A DNA stretch of 64,000 nucleotides from Mycogone perniciosa (Eukaryota > Ascomycota > Sordariomycetes > Hypocreales > Hypocreaceae): the NCBI GenBank assembly GCA_025331125.1, contig JAOALB010000067.1, forward strand, positions 80,334 through 144,333. Reading direction: 5' to 3'. The number at the start of each line of letters is the position of its first letter. Within the stretch, counting starts at the first letter, position 1. The notes beneath the pieces are model-generated. The model was not told the origin of the DNA and made no database searches. It saw only the letters and a list, made by a program, of their open reading frames with translations. The translations under genes were made by a program, and so were the position numbers. Below are positions 35,277 to 47,732 of this stretch, piece by piece.

Positions 35277-35857
35277 TGTTAAAAAGGAGGGCTAAAAAGT
35301 AAGGATTTCAGTGTATTTAGGTAACCTTCCTATTCTGGCTAGACCCAGAATTAGGCCCGACGCTAGGACCAAGTTCCGGAGGAACTTTAGTGTAAGTCAG
35401 GAAATTTCTATTATCTTCAACAATAACAATTAAGCTAGGACTAGCTATCCCGCCTACCCTAGACTTAATATAATGGCCATAATGGCTATTGTGAAAAATC
35501 CGACTAAAATAGTTTCCTGTTTGTATGGCTATAAGTCGATTTGGCCGATTTCCTATATAAATGAATTTTGCGGAAAATAAGAATAGAGCCACAAACCTAA
35601 CTCTGCCGCTATATTCCTATTATCTAGTCGGAGGACTATTATAGAAAACCAAGCATTATTCTACAATCACTTCTACAATTTAGCCGCATATATACCTGAT
35701 ATTCTATAGCTTTTCAGCTATTAGATTAGTTACAATTTAAGTGTTTATCTATTATTAACCCAATTAAACTCTTAGTCGTTTCCTTATTACTGCATTATAT
35801 ACAGCTTCCTAGAAGCTGTATATAAATAAGGTTTAGTATAACCTTATTACTTTAATA
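35277..35857 (+). mobile_element. Copia 5' LTR, 581 bp
   Basis: Begins TGTTAAAAAGGAGGGC and ends TTTAATA, with the terminal CA changed to TA. The solo LTR at 51234-51814 is also exactly 581 bp and collinear. It contains TATATAAATG at about 35549-35558 and keeps much more G and C than the flanks. A 91-codon minus-strand frame inside it is antisense and not a gene. Immediately after it, GGTTATAAGCCCGGGAG (35858 on) is in primer-binding-site position. Confidence 0.8.
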
Positions 35858-38800
35858 GGTTATAAGCCCGGGAGAGTTTTCCTTAGGTCTCTATTAATAG
35901 ATTTTTCTAGTGGTTACAGCATTTCCCTTAATGCTACTATAGCACTTATAGTAGGTTTTTATAGTGCTTATCCTAATGCTTATCCTAGTGCTTATATAAG
36001 CATTATTTTTAAAATTATAGCTATTAGAAGCTATTCCTAGGCTTTTACTGTAAATACTATTGCAGTTATAGTAGTACTGCTATTATTTTCACTATTTTTA
36101 GTAATTTATATATACTATAAAGTATATTTCCTATTTTAATAGGATATAGGTTTAATAGCAGTATAAGTCGACCTATTAAAGCTCCTAGTAGCCCTATTTC
36201 CTTAATTAAGGATAATAGCTCTCTTTAGCATTAAAGGGATCTATTTATTTAAGTGCAGAATATAAAATAAAAGCTTTAAGTATAGAGGGCTTTTACTGAG
36301 ACAGTTAAGGTACAGTTAAAGGGTTAGAATAATACTATAACTTAATTATTTAATACTTTAGCTAGCCTAGCTGCTGCTATATTAAGGCTTTAATAATAGA
36401 CTACTAGTCTAATATAAGTTAATTTTATAGCCTTTATTTCAGTGCCGATATAAGCTTTTACTCTTATTCCTATACTGATCCAGGTTTTATTTTTATTTAT
36501 TCTTTAACCTTAAAATACTATTTCTACTTTAAATAATAGTTTTATTAAAGAGGTATTAAAAAAGGTTTATAGCTTTCCAGAAAGCTATAAGCTAATAAGC
36601 CCTAATAACTTTAATTAATAGAAACAGTCTTTAAGTATTATACTAAAGGCTATAGATTACTATGCTTTTATAGAAAATCCTATAATTATTAATTCTTTAT
36701 TTAATTTAAAATAAGCCCTATTACTTATACTAATTAAAGATAGTTTAACAGCTATTCCTACTATATTTATTACTTAGATTTAAAGCCTAAAAGAAGCATT
36801 TTTAGCATTAAAGAGACAATATAGTTACTTTAATACTCTATAAAGAGATTCCCTTTATAGGGAATTTCACTTATTAAATTATAGTAATTATAAAGGATTT
36901 TTAGCTGAATTTAATACTACTTTTAACGGCTTATTAGCTAAGCTAGCTATTTTAAAGGTTAATATTAATATACTAGATTAAGTAAATTAATATTTAAATT
37001 CCCTAGAAAAGACTTATCTTTAATAGGCTAAAAGAATTAAAGGAACTATTAGATTTAGTAGAGCTATTAGGCAATTTACTAAAGGTTTCAATATTCAGTT
37101 CCTTGTAGCAGATATATTAAAAGAGACTAGGAATCTATCTTTTACTGTATATAAAGTTAATAAAGCCTTAGGGCCTTTTAAATCCTTTAATTAAAAGCTA
37201 GCTTCTATTTCTAATAAAAGGAAAGGAAATTAAAAAAATTAACAAAACTAGAAGTAAACTATAAAGGATACTACTTTTACTAATATATACTATTTAGCTA
37301 TTAAAGAGTATAGTTTAAAAGAGCTATTAAAAAAGTTTTTTATTAAATCTATTAGCAGTTTAAATAGTAATTAAAATCTTTTATATGCCTTAAACGCTAA
37401 AAAAGGAAAAAAGTCTTTTAATCCTTCTAAGCCTTTTAAATCTTCTAAAAAACCTAAACCCCTTAAACTCTCTATTTAAAATAGTTTATTATATAATACT
37501 AGATCTATAGTTTATATAGTTAATTCTAAGAAATAGTTTATAGACTATAGACTTAATAATATGGACTTAAATATTGTCTATACTAGCAGGGGCCCTATTA
37601 CCTTTAAAGGAATAAGTATAGCCACTTTTATTATCTTTAATAAAATAATAACTATAAAAAGATAAAATTGCTAAATACCCTTTATTATTTACAGCTAAAT
37701 ATAAACCTTATAAGTGGTTTAAGGTATTATTAAGCTGGAGAATATATATAGTATAATACTTTTTTTATAAAAACTATATAGCCAATAAAGCTATTAAATC
37801 CCTTAAAATATAGTTTTTTCCTTACAATTAAAGGATATACTACACTATACAGCTATATAAATAGCTATAAAGCTTATAGCTTTATATAGGTTTAAATTCC
37901 TGCTATTAGCAAGGAAAAGGCTTAAGAATATATCGCTATTTTAAAAGCAATAGCTTTAAAAAAACAACTAACTAGATCTAGTCCTAGGCTTATAAAGAAG
38001 AATAATCCTAAGGGAAAGGATCTCTCTAAACTCCCTGAAACCCTAAGCTAAGTAGAGGAAGAGGGGCCTTATATACCCCTATTGCCTAAAGAAATAGGGG
38101 GGAATAAGCCTATAGAGGATACCCTTATAAAGGAAAGGCCCCGTATACCTAGGGAATCCTCTATTACTAAAGATCTAGAAGTTATTAAGCTATCTAAACT
38201 AAAAGGAGATACTATTATTAATAGTAATTCTAGCTATAAGCTGCTAAATCTAGCCTTTTTATAGTATAAAAGACTAGGTTATATTAGTTTAAGTCTATTA
38301 AAAAAGACTTTTAAAATAACTACTGGAATTCTTAACTTTAATTCTATTAAAGAGGCTAAATTCTATTGCCTAGCGTATAATAAGGGAAAAGCTATTAAAA
38401 GGCTTAATTTAAAGCTAATTCCTAATCCACTAGCCTCTCTAGATTGTCTAGAAGCTAATACTTTCTCTATAAAGCTAGTGCTTTATAATAAGGCCCCTAT
38501 TAGTCTTTTAATTATTAATAGAAAATCAAGATATAGGTAGCTATTCCTTTTAAAAGATTATAATAGACCTACCCTTTTAGCTACTATATAAGGCTTTATA
38601 AATAGCCTGAAAACGCAGTATAACCAGTATCTTAAAGAATTTCACTATAATAGCGGAAAGGAAATTAATTAGGAACTTTAGACTTAGTTTTTTTCTTTAG
38701 GAATTATATATTCCTATAGCAGCCTTTACATTTATAAACAGAATAGTCTAATAGAATGCTTTATTAGAGTTTTATTAGATAGGCTATAGGCTACTATTAT

Positions 38801-40790
38801 AGCAGCTAACCTGCCGCTATATCTTTAGAATTTTATTACTGCACTTTTTAAATTAATTAACTATACAGCTATTACTAATAAGGACTTTACCCTTTATTAA
38901 GAATTATATAAAGACCTAGACCTTAATAAAGATTATAAACCTGATCTATAAAGATATAGGATTATTAGCTTTTATTGTAAGGTATTCGTTCTATAAAAAT
39001 AAAGGGCTAAAGGCTATAAATTAATCCCTAAAACTAAAGCTGGGAGACTACTAGCAGTTTTAAGTAATAATACCTACCTTATCTATATTCCAACTAAATA
39101 TATAGTCTTTAAATTATTAACTATAAAGTTATATAAAGATAAAATTCCTAAGCTTTAAATCCTAAAGCCTATTATAGGTCAGGATAATAAGGAATTAAAG
39201 GGAGAAATAAAGCTAGGTTCTATAGATTAAATAATTCCTAGCTTTTAGGATATTAATCCTTTACTCTTTAACTTTATTTTAAAAGGAGTACCTACTACTA
39301 TTCCCTTTATTCTTATACTAGTTATATAAAACTCTGCAGTTATAGAGGATCTTATAGATATAGATATATCCCATTTTCTCTATAATAGCGTTAAAAAGTT
39401 AACCTTTCCAGCCGCTGCAGTATAAGACCTATAAACGCTTAAGTAAGTACTTTATAATCCTAATAAGATTAAGTGGCTAAGAGCGATTTATAGCGAATTT
39501 AACTAGCTAGTCAAACAATATACCTTTGCCTTTATTAAGCGTAATAGTATTTTTAAAGGCAGGAATCCTATTATTAGTCGATTAGTTTTAAAGATTAAGA
39601 AAGACTAGAATAATAGAATAGTAAAATTTAAAGCTAGGCTAGTTGCTAGGGGTTTTTAATAACTAGAAGGAATAGATTTCAATTAAACGTTCGCCTTAAT
39701 AGCTGTTCCTTTTACCTGGCGGCTCCTATTAGCCTTGGCTATTATCTATAACTAGGAAATCGAATAAATCGACTTTATTAATGCATTCTTTAATGGGATA
39801 TTTAAAGAAACTATCTTCCTTAACTTTCCTAAAGGGTTTAAAGACTATGCCAGTTAAGCTTCCTTTAAAACTAAATCTATTCTTAGAAAGCTGGGTTATA
39901 ACCCTAATATAGATTAGGTTATTTAATTACAGAAAGCTCTTTACAGTCTGAAACAGTCCCTTAAAGAATAGCAATAGGCCTTATAAGCCTTAGGAAATAA
40001 ACTAGGATATAATCCTTTAATTTCTAACTCTACTATTCTCTATAATCTATATAACGGTATTTTTATTATTACTTATATAAATAACTATCTTTTTATTAGA
40101 CTAGATAAAGAAGCTATAGCCCAGCTAAAGCTAGCTTTTAATAAAGTCTATACTATAAAAGATAAAGGCCCTGCCTCTTTTTTTTTAAGGGTTTAGATAA
40201 TTAAAGATAGAAAAAGAGGCCTTTTTTAGCTTTCCTAGAAATAGTATATTACTAAAGCTATAAAGTTTTTTAACCTTTAAAACTTTAAGCCTATTTAATT
40301 ACCCCTGCAGCCTTTTATTTTAGTTAATAAAACTATAATTAAACTAGATAAAGCTAATACTAAGCTTTTTTAAGCTATTATTAGTATTATTATCTACTTA
40401 ATAATTTATACTTAAATAAATACTAGCTTTCTAGTCCAGTAATTAGCTAAACAATTTTAAGGCCTATATAAAGAGCACTTAAATACAGCCTGCAACCTAT
40501 TATAGTATTTAAATAATACCTAGGATTTAGCTATTTAATATATTAGAAAATCTAATCTTATATTTAATAATTATTGCAATAGTGATTTTGCTAGGGATAA
40601 AGAATTAAGTAAATTAACTTATAGTTATATTATTATAGTTACTAATAGGCCAATTAGCTGGAAATTAAAAAGGGGCTTAACTATCTGTCTTTTTATACTA
40701 AAAGCAGAGTTTATAGCTTTTATAAAAGCTATTAAGGAGATTTAGTGGCTTATTAGCCTATATAAAGAGGTAAATCGACTAATTATACAG
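35858..40790 (+). mobile_element. RIP-degraded Ty1/copia interior, 3' truncated
   Basis: Plus-strand remains are in copia order. A protease-like N-T-R-S-I-V-Y-I-V-N is at about 37490-37525 (active form D-T-G-S...H-V). An integrase-leading Y-K-R-L-G-Y-I-S (W-H-x-R-L-G-H in active elements) is at about 38263-38290. RT blocks follow: K-A-R-L-V-A-R-G-F at 39630-39656, then G-I-D-F and I-D-F-I-N-A-F-F-N-G at about 39765-39800. RNase H with R-P-I-S-W-K and K-A-E-F-I-A is at about 40650-40720. The sequence switches to normal composition at about 40790, within or just after RNase H, so the end of the pol gene and the 3' LTR are absent. A 60-codon open frame at 38082-38264 is part of the polyprotein. 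Confidence 0.8.
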
Positions 40791-42088
40791 CTAATCTCTC
40801 TGTGAGGCCTCCTTGACACTTTGCGCGCTTGGAGGAGTCAATCTTGGGAGCTTGTCCCACACAATTCCCAGTCTTGGAGACATTTGACTCCGGCGTGACG
40901 AGAGCTTGGGAAATTGACTATTTGACAGTAGCAAGATCATTAGCCTGTCCAGGTATGCATTGTTAGGTGTTGGTATCACCAGCCTTCTTCTGTGAGTCGT
41001 GGCTTATTTGTGTTAGTGTGCGGACTTGCGCTCCTTGGCAATCCTACTACACCAAGGCCAAGCCTTTACCTGTCCCTGATCTCACTAGTAATAGGAGCGC
41101 GTATCTCGGTGTTATCCACAAAAATGAAAAATTGCAATGCAAATTAGGAAGTAGAATCGAAGCGTGTCGAGCAATACAGTCTATATACGAAGTATGTATG
41201 GCGTGTGTTGGTGCTTGTTGTTCGAAAGCAGCCTGGTGAGGGGCGGATCCTACGCTCGGTTAGGCCCAGCCTGACAGATAGCAGAAAAAATGATGAAAGA
41301 AAATGAGAAGCTTGTGGTCCAGATGATTTCAATTGGTGAATGAAGTCTCACGATCGAAGCCTTTTGCTTCTGAATGTGTGGATCGTAATGGCCAACAATG
41401 AGCAACGAACCTGGGAGAAAGGCGTCATGTAGAATCGTGAGGAGCTAGGCTACCCTTTTTATCTTAGCTTTTTATTCTAGAACATTCAGAAGCATCCATA
41501 ACGGAGTCACCGAATAAGTGGGAATGCTGAGAGCCCAATACTACTCGAATGACGAATGCCGAAATGACATGACCAACGCCCGATGGTGAGGCACTTTGGC
41601 GCAACAGCCAACTCGGTGGAGCCTACATTCTTACATGCCTATTGACCATGCTGATTGTGAAATTATTGTCGTCGATATCGTTATTCACCATCACCGTCGG
41701 AAGCATCTGGTGACAGAGAAAACACCAGTGTTCTGGCGACAGTCTCCTATCGGAAATTTTCGTTATGCGCACCCGCCCAACACCAAGCCTTGAAATCGCC
41801 TTAAACGTCTTAGTCGCACAATTGCGAATCTTCTCTCTCTCTTGGCCAATCTCATGCCAGTCAAAGACTTGGCATCCGCTTAAGGTTGTGCAGCCGACAT
41901 GTTGGCGTGAGTTTAATTCCAGATGGCGCAAGAGGATCCCTGTTTCACCAAATATGCGCTCCAAGAACCATTGGCAAGGGTGCTGGTCGACCATGAGCTT
42001 CAACATGAAGAATACATATAAACATACGACCCTGTGTGCAGAATATAGAAGATGATTCAGCTATCCAGAGAAGCACCTCTCATCACCA
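40791..42088. other. Normal-composition region upstream of the transporter gene
   Basis: Contains scattered ORFs on both strands (40791-40979 -, 40967-41239 +, 41623-42006 -) without motifs. The proximal few hundred bases are the promoter and leader of the gene at 42089; ACATATAAACA at about 42013-42023 is a possible TATA element. Confidence 0.4.
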
Positions 42089-43887
42089 TTGCCTATTATT
42101 ATGGCCGACCAAAAGAAAGGTCTGGATCATCCAGACGCCACGAGAGAGGCTGGGCGGGAAGGCTCAGGCAACACGAGCGGCGATGACCAGCTTGACAGCG
42201 GTTCGAGCATCAATGGCCAGACATATGCCTATTCCGAGGACCGCAAAATTGGCATCGTCGGTGCCGTTTTTCTCATCTTGAACAAGATGATTGGAACAGG
42301 AAGTACGTACAGCAGCCAGTCCCTCTCTCCAGCATCCATATTCATGATAATGGCTTACGGTTGCAACATTACAGTCTTCTCGACGCCGTCAGGCGTTTTT
42401 GCTGCCACTGGCTCCGTCGGCATCAGCATCATGCTCTGGGTCATTGGCGGCTTTCTCACCTTCTGCGGCCTGAGTGTCTTCCTGGAATTCGGCCTCGCCA
42501 TCCCCCGCTCTGGTGGCGAGAAGAACTACCTTGAGCGTGTGTACCGTCGCCCTCGTTATCTAGCCACATGCGTCTTGGCTGCACAGATGATCCTTCTTGG
42601 CTTCTCATCCGGTAATGCACTCGCGTTTGGTCGGTATGTTCTCTTCGCTGCGGGGCGAGAATCGCCAGATGGATGGGAGGCGCGAGGAATTGGTATCGCT
42701 GCCGTGACGTTTTCCATTGCCCTGCACAGTCTGTTCCCGAAATGGGGAATTAGGCTCTTCAACGTTCTCGGAGTCTTCAAAGTCATTATTCTCCTGTTCA
42801 TTGTCTTCGCGGGCTTTGCTGCCCTGGCGGGCCGCCGCCTTGTGCCCGACCCGCACAACTTTGATAACGCGTTCGCCATCGAGGATTACGGAGGTGGATC
42901 GGCCTTTGACTACTCAAACGCGCTCCTCAATGTCATCTACAGTTACAAGGGCTGGGAGAATGCCAACTACGTCGTCAGCGAGCTCAAGCATCCCAGAAAG
43001 ACGCTTGCCGTTGCTGCTCCCCTGGCTGTCGGCGGAGTGACGATTCTCTACGTGCTCGCCAACGTGGCATACTTTGCTGCCATTCCAAAGCCCCAGCTTG
43101 CCAAGGCAGAGGTCCTCGTCGCGGGTCTGTTCTTCCGCAATATTTTCGGAAACACTGCCGGAGCACGAAGCCTGCCCGTTTTTGTTTCACTGAGTAATTT
43201 GGGCAATGTCTTGGCTGTGAGCTTTGCGCATGCACGAGTTAACCAAGAGCTTGCCAAGGAGGGATTGCTTCCTTTCAGCAAGTTCTGGGCATCGAACAAG
43301 CCATTCAATGCGCCAGCTGCCTCGGTATGTAGAAGGGTATCTCGAAGTCCTACTTGAAACTGACATGATGTGTGCAGCTCTTCATTCACTGGCTTGTGAC
43401 CGTCATCATCCTCGTCGCCCCTCCTGCAGGTCCGGCATACAACTTCATTATCAACCTGTACGGCCAATTATCCCCACAGTGTTGTTTGACCATCTTCGCT
43501 AATATTAAGAACAGCTACACGTACCCTGGCGCATGGATCAACGCCTTTGTCACAGCAGGTCTCATATACCTCCAGTATACAAAGTCTGAAAACTGGAGTT
43601 CACCATGGCATACTTTCCTCCCAATATCGATAATCTACTGCCTGGCCAACGTCTTCCTTGTTCTGGTGCCCTTCATCCCTCCAAATGGCGACTGGAATGC
43701 CGACGGTTACCCTTACTATTCATTCCCCGTCGTTGGTGTCGGTGTTCTCATTTTGGGTGTTGTTTACTGGGCCGTTTGGACAAGGGTCTTGCCTCGCCTT
43801 GGTGGATATAGGATCGAGTCGGAACGGATCTTCAACGAGAATGGTGATGAGGTTGTCCATTATCGCAAAGTGCCGGCTAATAAGTGA
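42089..43887 (+). CDS. Amino-acid permease, probable high-affinity methionine permease (MUP1-like)
   Basis: Four exons (42089-42302, 42375-43324, 43378-43457, 43515-43887) join in frame across GT-AG introns of 72, 53 and 57 nt into 538 residues. ATG 42101 (MADQ) is an equally good start and would give 534. Residues 1-50 are a polar cytoplasmic tail. Then come about twelve membrane helices. The first spans I-G-I-V-G-A-V-F-L-I-L and the exon 1/2 junction restores M-I-G-T-G-I-F-S-T-P-S-G, the substrate-binding helix-1 signature of the APC/LAT transporter superfamily. Y-S-Y-K-G-W-E-N-A-N-Y near residue 275 matches the helix-6 region of the yeast Mup1/Mup3 group. Other marks are P-A-A-S-L-F-I-H-W and Y-P-G-A-W-I-N-A-F across the last two junctions. 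The role inferred is plasma-membrane uptake of methionine or related amino acids. Composition is normal, no stops, apparently functional. Confidence 0.88.
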
Positions 43888-45249
43888 TCAATCGAATGGC
43901 TGGGTAGGAGTGCTTGCACGAACCACTGCATGATAATCCACATCTATAATGTCAGAAGGGTATTGTGCGTTGAGAACCTATGCGCTTTGGAATGCAAATA
44001 GTATAGTGCATGCTGGGTGTCTGCAAGAAAGCTAGACATTGTAGATGGAATTAGTTTAATTATACTCAATTAATATCGATGTCAATCAAAATACATGAGG
44101 GCCAAATTGTATGGTACCCAAATCCCCAGCTGCTTATTTCTCGACACCCGAAGATAAAAGGGCTATAGCTCTCTCATTCTTGACATGATCAAATTTTCTT
44201 AGGCTTCGTCACCAATTCGTACATGCGTTCCTTTTTACCTGACACTGAATCTTCAGTGTAAAGCATATTCGCTTGGCTCGTTTGATATGTTTCAGGCCCA
44301 GGAACAGGAGTCAAAATGCTACTGACCTGTCAAGCTGGAGACAAGAAAACAGGGATTGAAAACCATATACAGTGCTATAAATAACTGTGATTGCCACGGA
44401 TTACACACATTACTATGGATAACTATTATATAGTTAATTTTTAAGATCTTATAATACAATAGAAAAAGCTTCTAATTCTCTATCAAGAAGTCATGACATC
44501 TTCATCTTTATGATGCCTCCTTTTTGTCCCCTGCTTGTATATTTCCTTATATACGATAGTCGGCCATAACCATGAGGATGAACATATGTACTTGAATTTT
44601 GGTCTAATAAGGTGCTTCTTTGACGCTCTATTACGTGTTTCAGTCTTCTGAAATTGAAATCGTGCTGTTTGGTAGGTTCATTTGCGCGCGCACGCGTGCG
44701 CGCGTGTGTGTAGAGGATTCAATAGGCTATATCGCTCAAAATCGCACATCTCGGTCTATCGGTGACCAGTCCAATCCCCACCCTCAGTATCGGCATACTT
44801 GTTGATATCCTCAAAACAACACGTAATAATATACATGCTCTTTGCGAGACATGTATTACTTATCGTAGGAGCGGCATTCATGCGCATACAGCCCCGAGTT
44901 ACAGCTGCAATGATGTCCTTATATTACCAAAGCACAGATCTTGGGGAGTTCTATCAAGTAACAATGTTTTAATAACTTGTATCCAAAATGTTGAATTCAT
45001 ATGGCACTTAATTGCTCCATGTTATGTGTTCAGGTTGTCTGTTCCCCTATCCTAATTGGTTTCACATCCAGCCCTTTACCATAGAAAAGGGAACGAGGTT
45101 GGTTCTGTTTCACATGAATAAATAGCTCCCTTGCATTCCCAATTTCCAACCATTCCAAAAACTAGACCGACATTATCCGACATAACCTCGAACGAAACCC
45201 GAGAGGTGATCAATTTTCGCTGCTATCAAGGCCGAAAGGTCACATCTTA
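43888..45249. other. Downstream of the transporter gene, no gene seen
   Basis: Normal to moderately AT-rich. Two overlapping plus ORFs (44620-44805, 44762-45055) have no motif. A 30-bp alternating purine-pyrimidine tract is at about 44681-44710. Confidence 0.4.
44681..44710. repeat. Alternating purine-pyrimidine CG/TG tract
   Basis: A run of GCGCGCGCACGCGTGCGCGC followed by GTGTGTGT, nearly perfectly alternating and partly palindromic. Such tracts can adopt Z-DNA. It lies in AT-rich surroundings. Confidence 0.75.
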
Positions 45250-46500
45250 CGGTAATACTATTATTAGGAATAGCTATAAAAGCGTTAATTAAACTATATT
45301 AACAGAAAGTCGGGTTAGTGCAGTTTACAGCTATATTAACCTAACCTAATATCGCGTTTATTACTTCCCGATTATTAAAATTCCTTCTTAACCTTAATAC
45401 CTTATATAATAAAGCAGTAGATTATTTAATTAGATATGTCTTTTACACTTAAACACTTATAATTTAAGTTAGCAGTATAGATTTTATTAATATATTCCTT
45501 TATTTAAGTGACTTTTTATTTACTAATAATATAATTAATTAAAAGACCTTTTAAAGATATATAATAAAACTATTTAGTGGAATAATGATATAAAGAGTAT
45601 TAAAATAGGCTACTATTATAATATTAAGTATAGAAGCTAAGCTTTTTATTATTTTAAAGGCAGTTAAAGAAGCTATTTTTACTAAAAGACTATTAAAAGT
45701 ATTAAAAATCTAGTTAAATAAGCCTTTTAAAATAAAATAAAATAATTTACAGATAATTAGATTTTTAATAAAAAAAGCAATAAAGTTAATAATTAAAGTA
45801 AAATATATTAATATTTATTAATACTAGCTGCATTAAAAAATTTAAAAAAAGGATTAAAGTTAATTAAATGAAATACAGGAAAATAATTATAGATAAATTA
45901 ATAAAGGCGTTTAATAAAGAGAAATACTAGAGATTTATTAAAATACTAAAGCTTAATAATATTTAAAAAAGGATTAAAAATAAAGTAAAGCTTAAAGAAG
46001 TAAAAGATTAATAGATAAGCCAGGCTATAGCTAAGCGAGAGTAAGTTAAATAGACTATTAAGTTAAAATATACTAGTAAAAAAACCATTAATGCTAGTAA
46101 AATAGCTATTAATACTAATAGAAAAAAGGCTATTGATACTAGTAGAGAAGCTGTTAATACTAGTAAAAGGACTATTAATGCCAGTAAAAAAAAGGCTATT
46201 AATGCTAGTAGGTCAGCTATTGATGCTAATAGGAAGAAAGCCATTAATGCCGGCAGATAAAGCTGCTAATATTATAGTAAATAGTGCTGCTAAAGCTAAT
46301 AAAGTCAGCTTAATAGAAGAGGACGCTAATAATAAAGAATTATTATATTTGCAATCTACAGTAGAAAAGTTATAGCTAAGGCAAGAATAGCCTTAGCTAA
46401 AGGGGTATATCAGATAGTATGGATTAGTGGAAATTAGCGGCAGAAAGAAACGCAAAGGATATTCCTTGTAGGAATACTAGGAGGACCTAAGAGAGCGGCT
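45250..46500 (+). mobile_element. Decayed element, possibly pogo-type transposase 3' part
   Basis: RIP-like AT-rich DNA. In the plus frame around 45810-46000, read through stops, lysine-rich helical sequence resembles the C-terminal tail found after the DDE domain in pogo/Fot-type transposases. A heptad-coding tandem repeat follows (46075-46257), then the frame fades by about 46400. No DDE residues or terminal inverted repeats were found, so the family call is tentative. Confidence 0.3.
46075..46257 (+). repeat. Tandem repeat of 21/24-bp units coding heptads
   Basis: Eight imperfect units of 21 or 24 bp, each coding a variant of (K)A-I-N-A-S-(R/K). Units such as GCTATTAATGCTAGTAGG are joined without breaking frame. 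Minus-strand frames over this stretch (46008-46244) are byproducts of the repeat. Confidence 0.65.
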
Positions 46501-46632
46501 AAGAAGAAAGCGACGCGTTCTTCTAGCACTATAAATTGGCTGGCCGGGAAACTATCAGTGATCGGGGACATTGTCCCTCAGACAACAGCCGGGAGAGATG
46601 AACAGAGATGGAATTCAGGTGCCATTTGATCC

Positions 46633-47374
46633 CTATAAAGTGAGATGACCGCTGACTACACGATACCGATATACGCAACACATCCATTCCTGGATCAAAC
46701 CATTGTAGTCCGACGGCGTGTATGCTTCCATCAAATCTTTCATTAGCGTCCCCTTTCGGTGACACTTCAGTCCTAAATCGTTCAGTAGCAAGTCCACATA
46801 AGGGAGGCCATCGAAGCAATTGTCCGGAAACTTAGCCCCATATCCACAGGGATACCGCCGCTTTTCAAATTGTGTATGCAGCATTGTCTCCTCCATAACT
46901 TCCTCCTTGCTCTTTGGCGCTCGCTCCAGCTTTCCGTCAAAAAAGGCAGAGATCCAGATTGCCTGAACCGCGGCAATTGCGCCAGTGCTGACGGTAGATG
47001 CCATGCCGGCAAATGCGATGTTTCGATCAAGTGCTCTGACAGCTGGGACAACAAATCTATAGTTACGAGGGGGCTTGTTCTTGGTGGCGGACATGGATTG
47101 TACAACGGGCTGGTCCTTCAGAATAGGAAACATGTCCAAAATGTCCTCGTGGGCTTTGTTGATGAGACGCTCATCAGACATCTCAGGATTGATGTCAAAG
47201 TTGACGAATTTAATATTGGGCTCCCCTTTCCAGACTGTAGCGCAGACAACTACATCTGTTTCCGGAGTCTCACCATCAGTGAGATGTACATTCGTGCCAT
47301 GCAGTTTGTTAATGTCTGCAATATGAACTCGAATCTTGCTATTCTGTAACAGGTTAAAGAACTGGGTTGGGTAA
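46633..47374 (-). pseudogene. C-terminal part of a flavin-dependent monooxygenase, cut by an LTR element
   Basis: The minus frame from the LTR edge (47374) to the stop at 46633 is open for about 247 codons. It begins Y-P-T-Q-F-F-N-L-L-Q, then I-R-V-H-I-A-D-I, L-T-D-G-E-T and D-V-V-V-C-A-T-V-W-K. The last is the conserved C-A-T-G motif of flavin-binding monooxygenases with G replaced by V. Further on are N-I-A-F-A-G-M, a W-I-S helix, Y-P-C-G-Y-G, Y-V-D-L-L-L-N-D-L-G-L and D-Y-N-G-L-I-Q-E-W, typical of the C-terminal region of fungal FMO-like enzymes. The N-terminal FAD (GxGxxG) half is not present anywhere in the window. The gypsy LTR starts at 47375 in the middle of the reading frame. Substrate unknown. 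Confidence 0.75.
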
Positions 47375-47732
47375 TGTCACGACCCGAACATGCGGCCAAT
47401 GCATATACACGTCACGTGTTAACACACGTGACCTGGACGAACGGCCAGATCGCGGTCCCCAGTTCTTATACTTTAGTCCGCGCTTTTAAAGGATTAGTCT
47501 ACAATTTAAAGGCAGTCAGTCTTTAATATATCTCTTTTATATATAAGACTAAATAAACTATAATTATTTAATATAATTATTTAAATAGTTATTAATAATT
47601 ATATTTACTAAAACTGCCTATTTTATAAAATTATAACTATATTACTTTATTTAATATTTTTTTTTAACCTCTTTATTAATATAAGCCTATAAACTTTAAT
47701 TTATCCTTTAAAAATTAACTTAGATTATTATA
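47375..47732 (+). mobile_element. Gypsy 5' LTR
   Basis: Begins TGTCACGACCCGAACATG at the break in the monooxygenase gene and ends GATTATTATA, corresponding to GGATCGTTACA in the least mutated copy (8170). The first 110 bp are scarcely mutated (GC-rich, with CACGTGTTAACACACGTG palindrome), the remainder is strongly RIP-like. Its last 230 bp match the other LTRs of the window, while its first part differs from that of 63465-63864, so it is a different subfamily or recombinant. Confidence 0.7.

Noticed and set aside
35317..35592. 91-codon minus-strand frame, conserved with 51265-51549, looking like a small gene family
   Set aside because: Both lie wholly inside the copia LTRs (35277-35857 and 51234-51814) on the opposite strand; conservation is explained by LTR identity.
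38082..38264. 60-codon plus-strand gene
   Set aside because: It lies between the protease and integrase remains of the copia element in the same orientation and is part of that polyprotein.
42556..43467. Several minus-strand and alternative-frame ORFs of 80-140 codons
   Set aside because: They are shadows of the transporter gene, whose exons, introns and helix-1 motif are clear.
46008..46375. Open frames of about 80 codons on both strands
   Set aside because: Produced by the 21/24-bp tandem repeat; the plus frame that codes the regular heptad is a different one.
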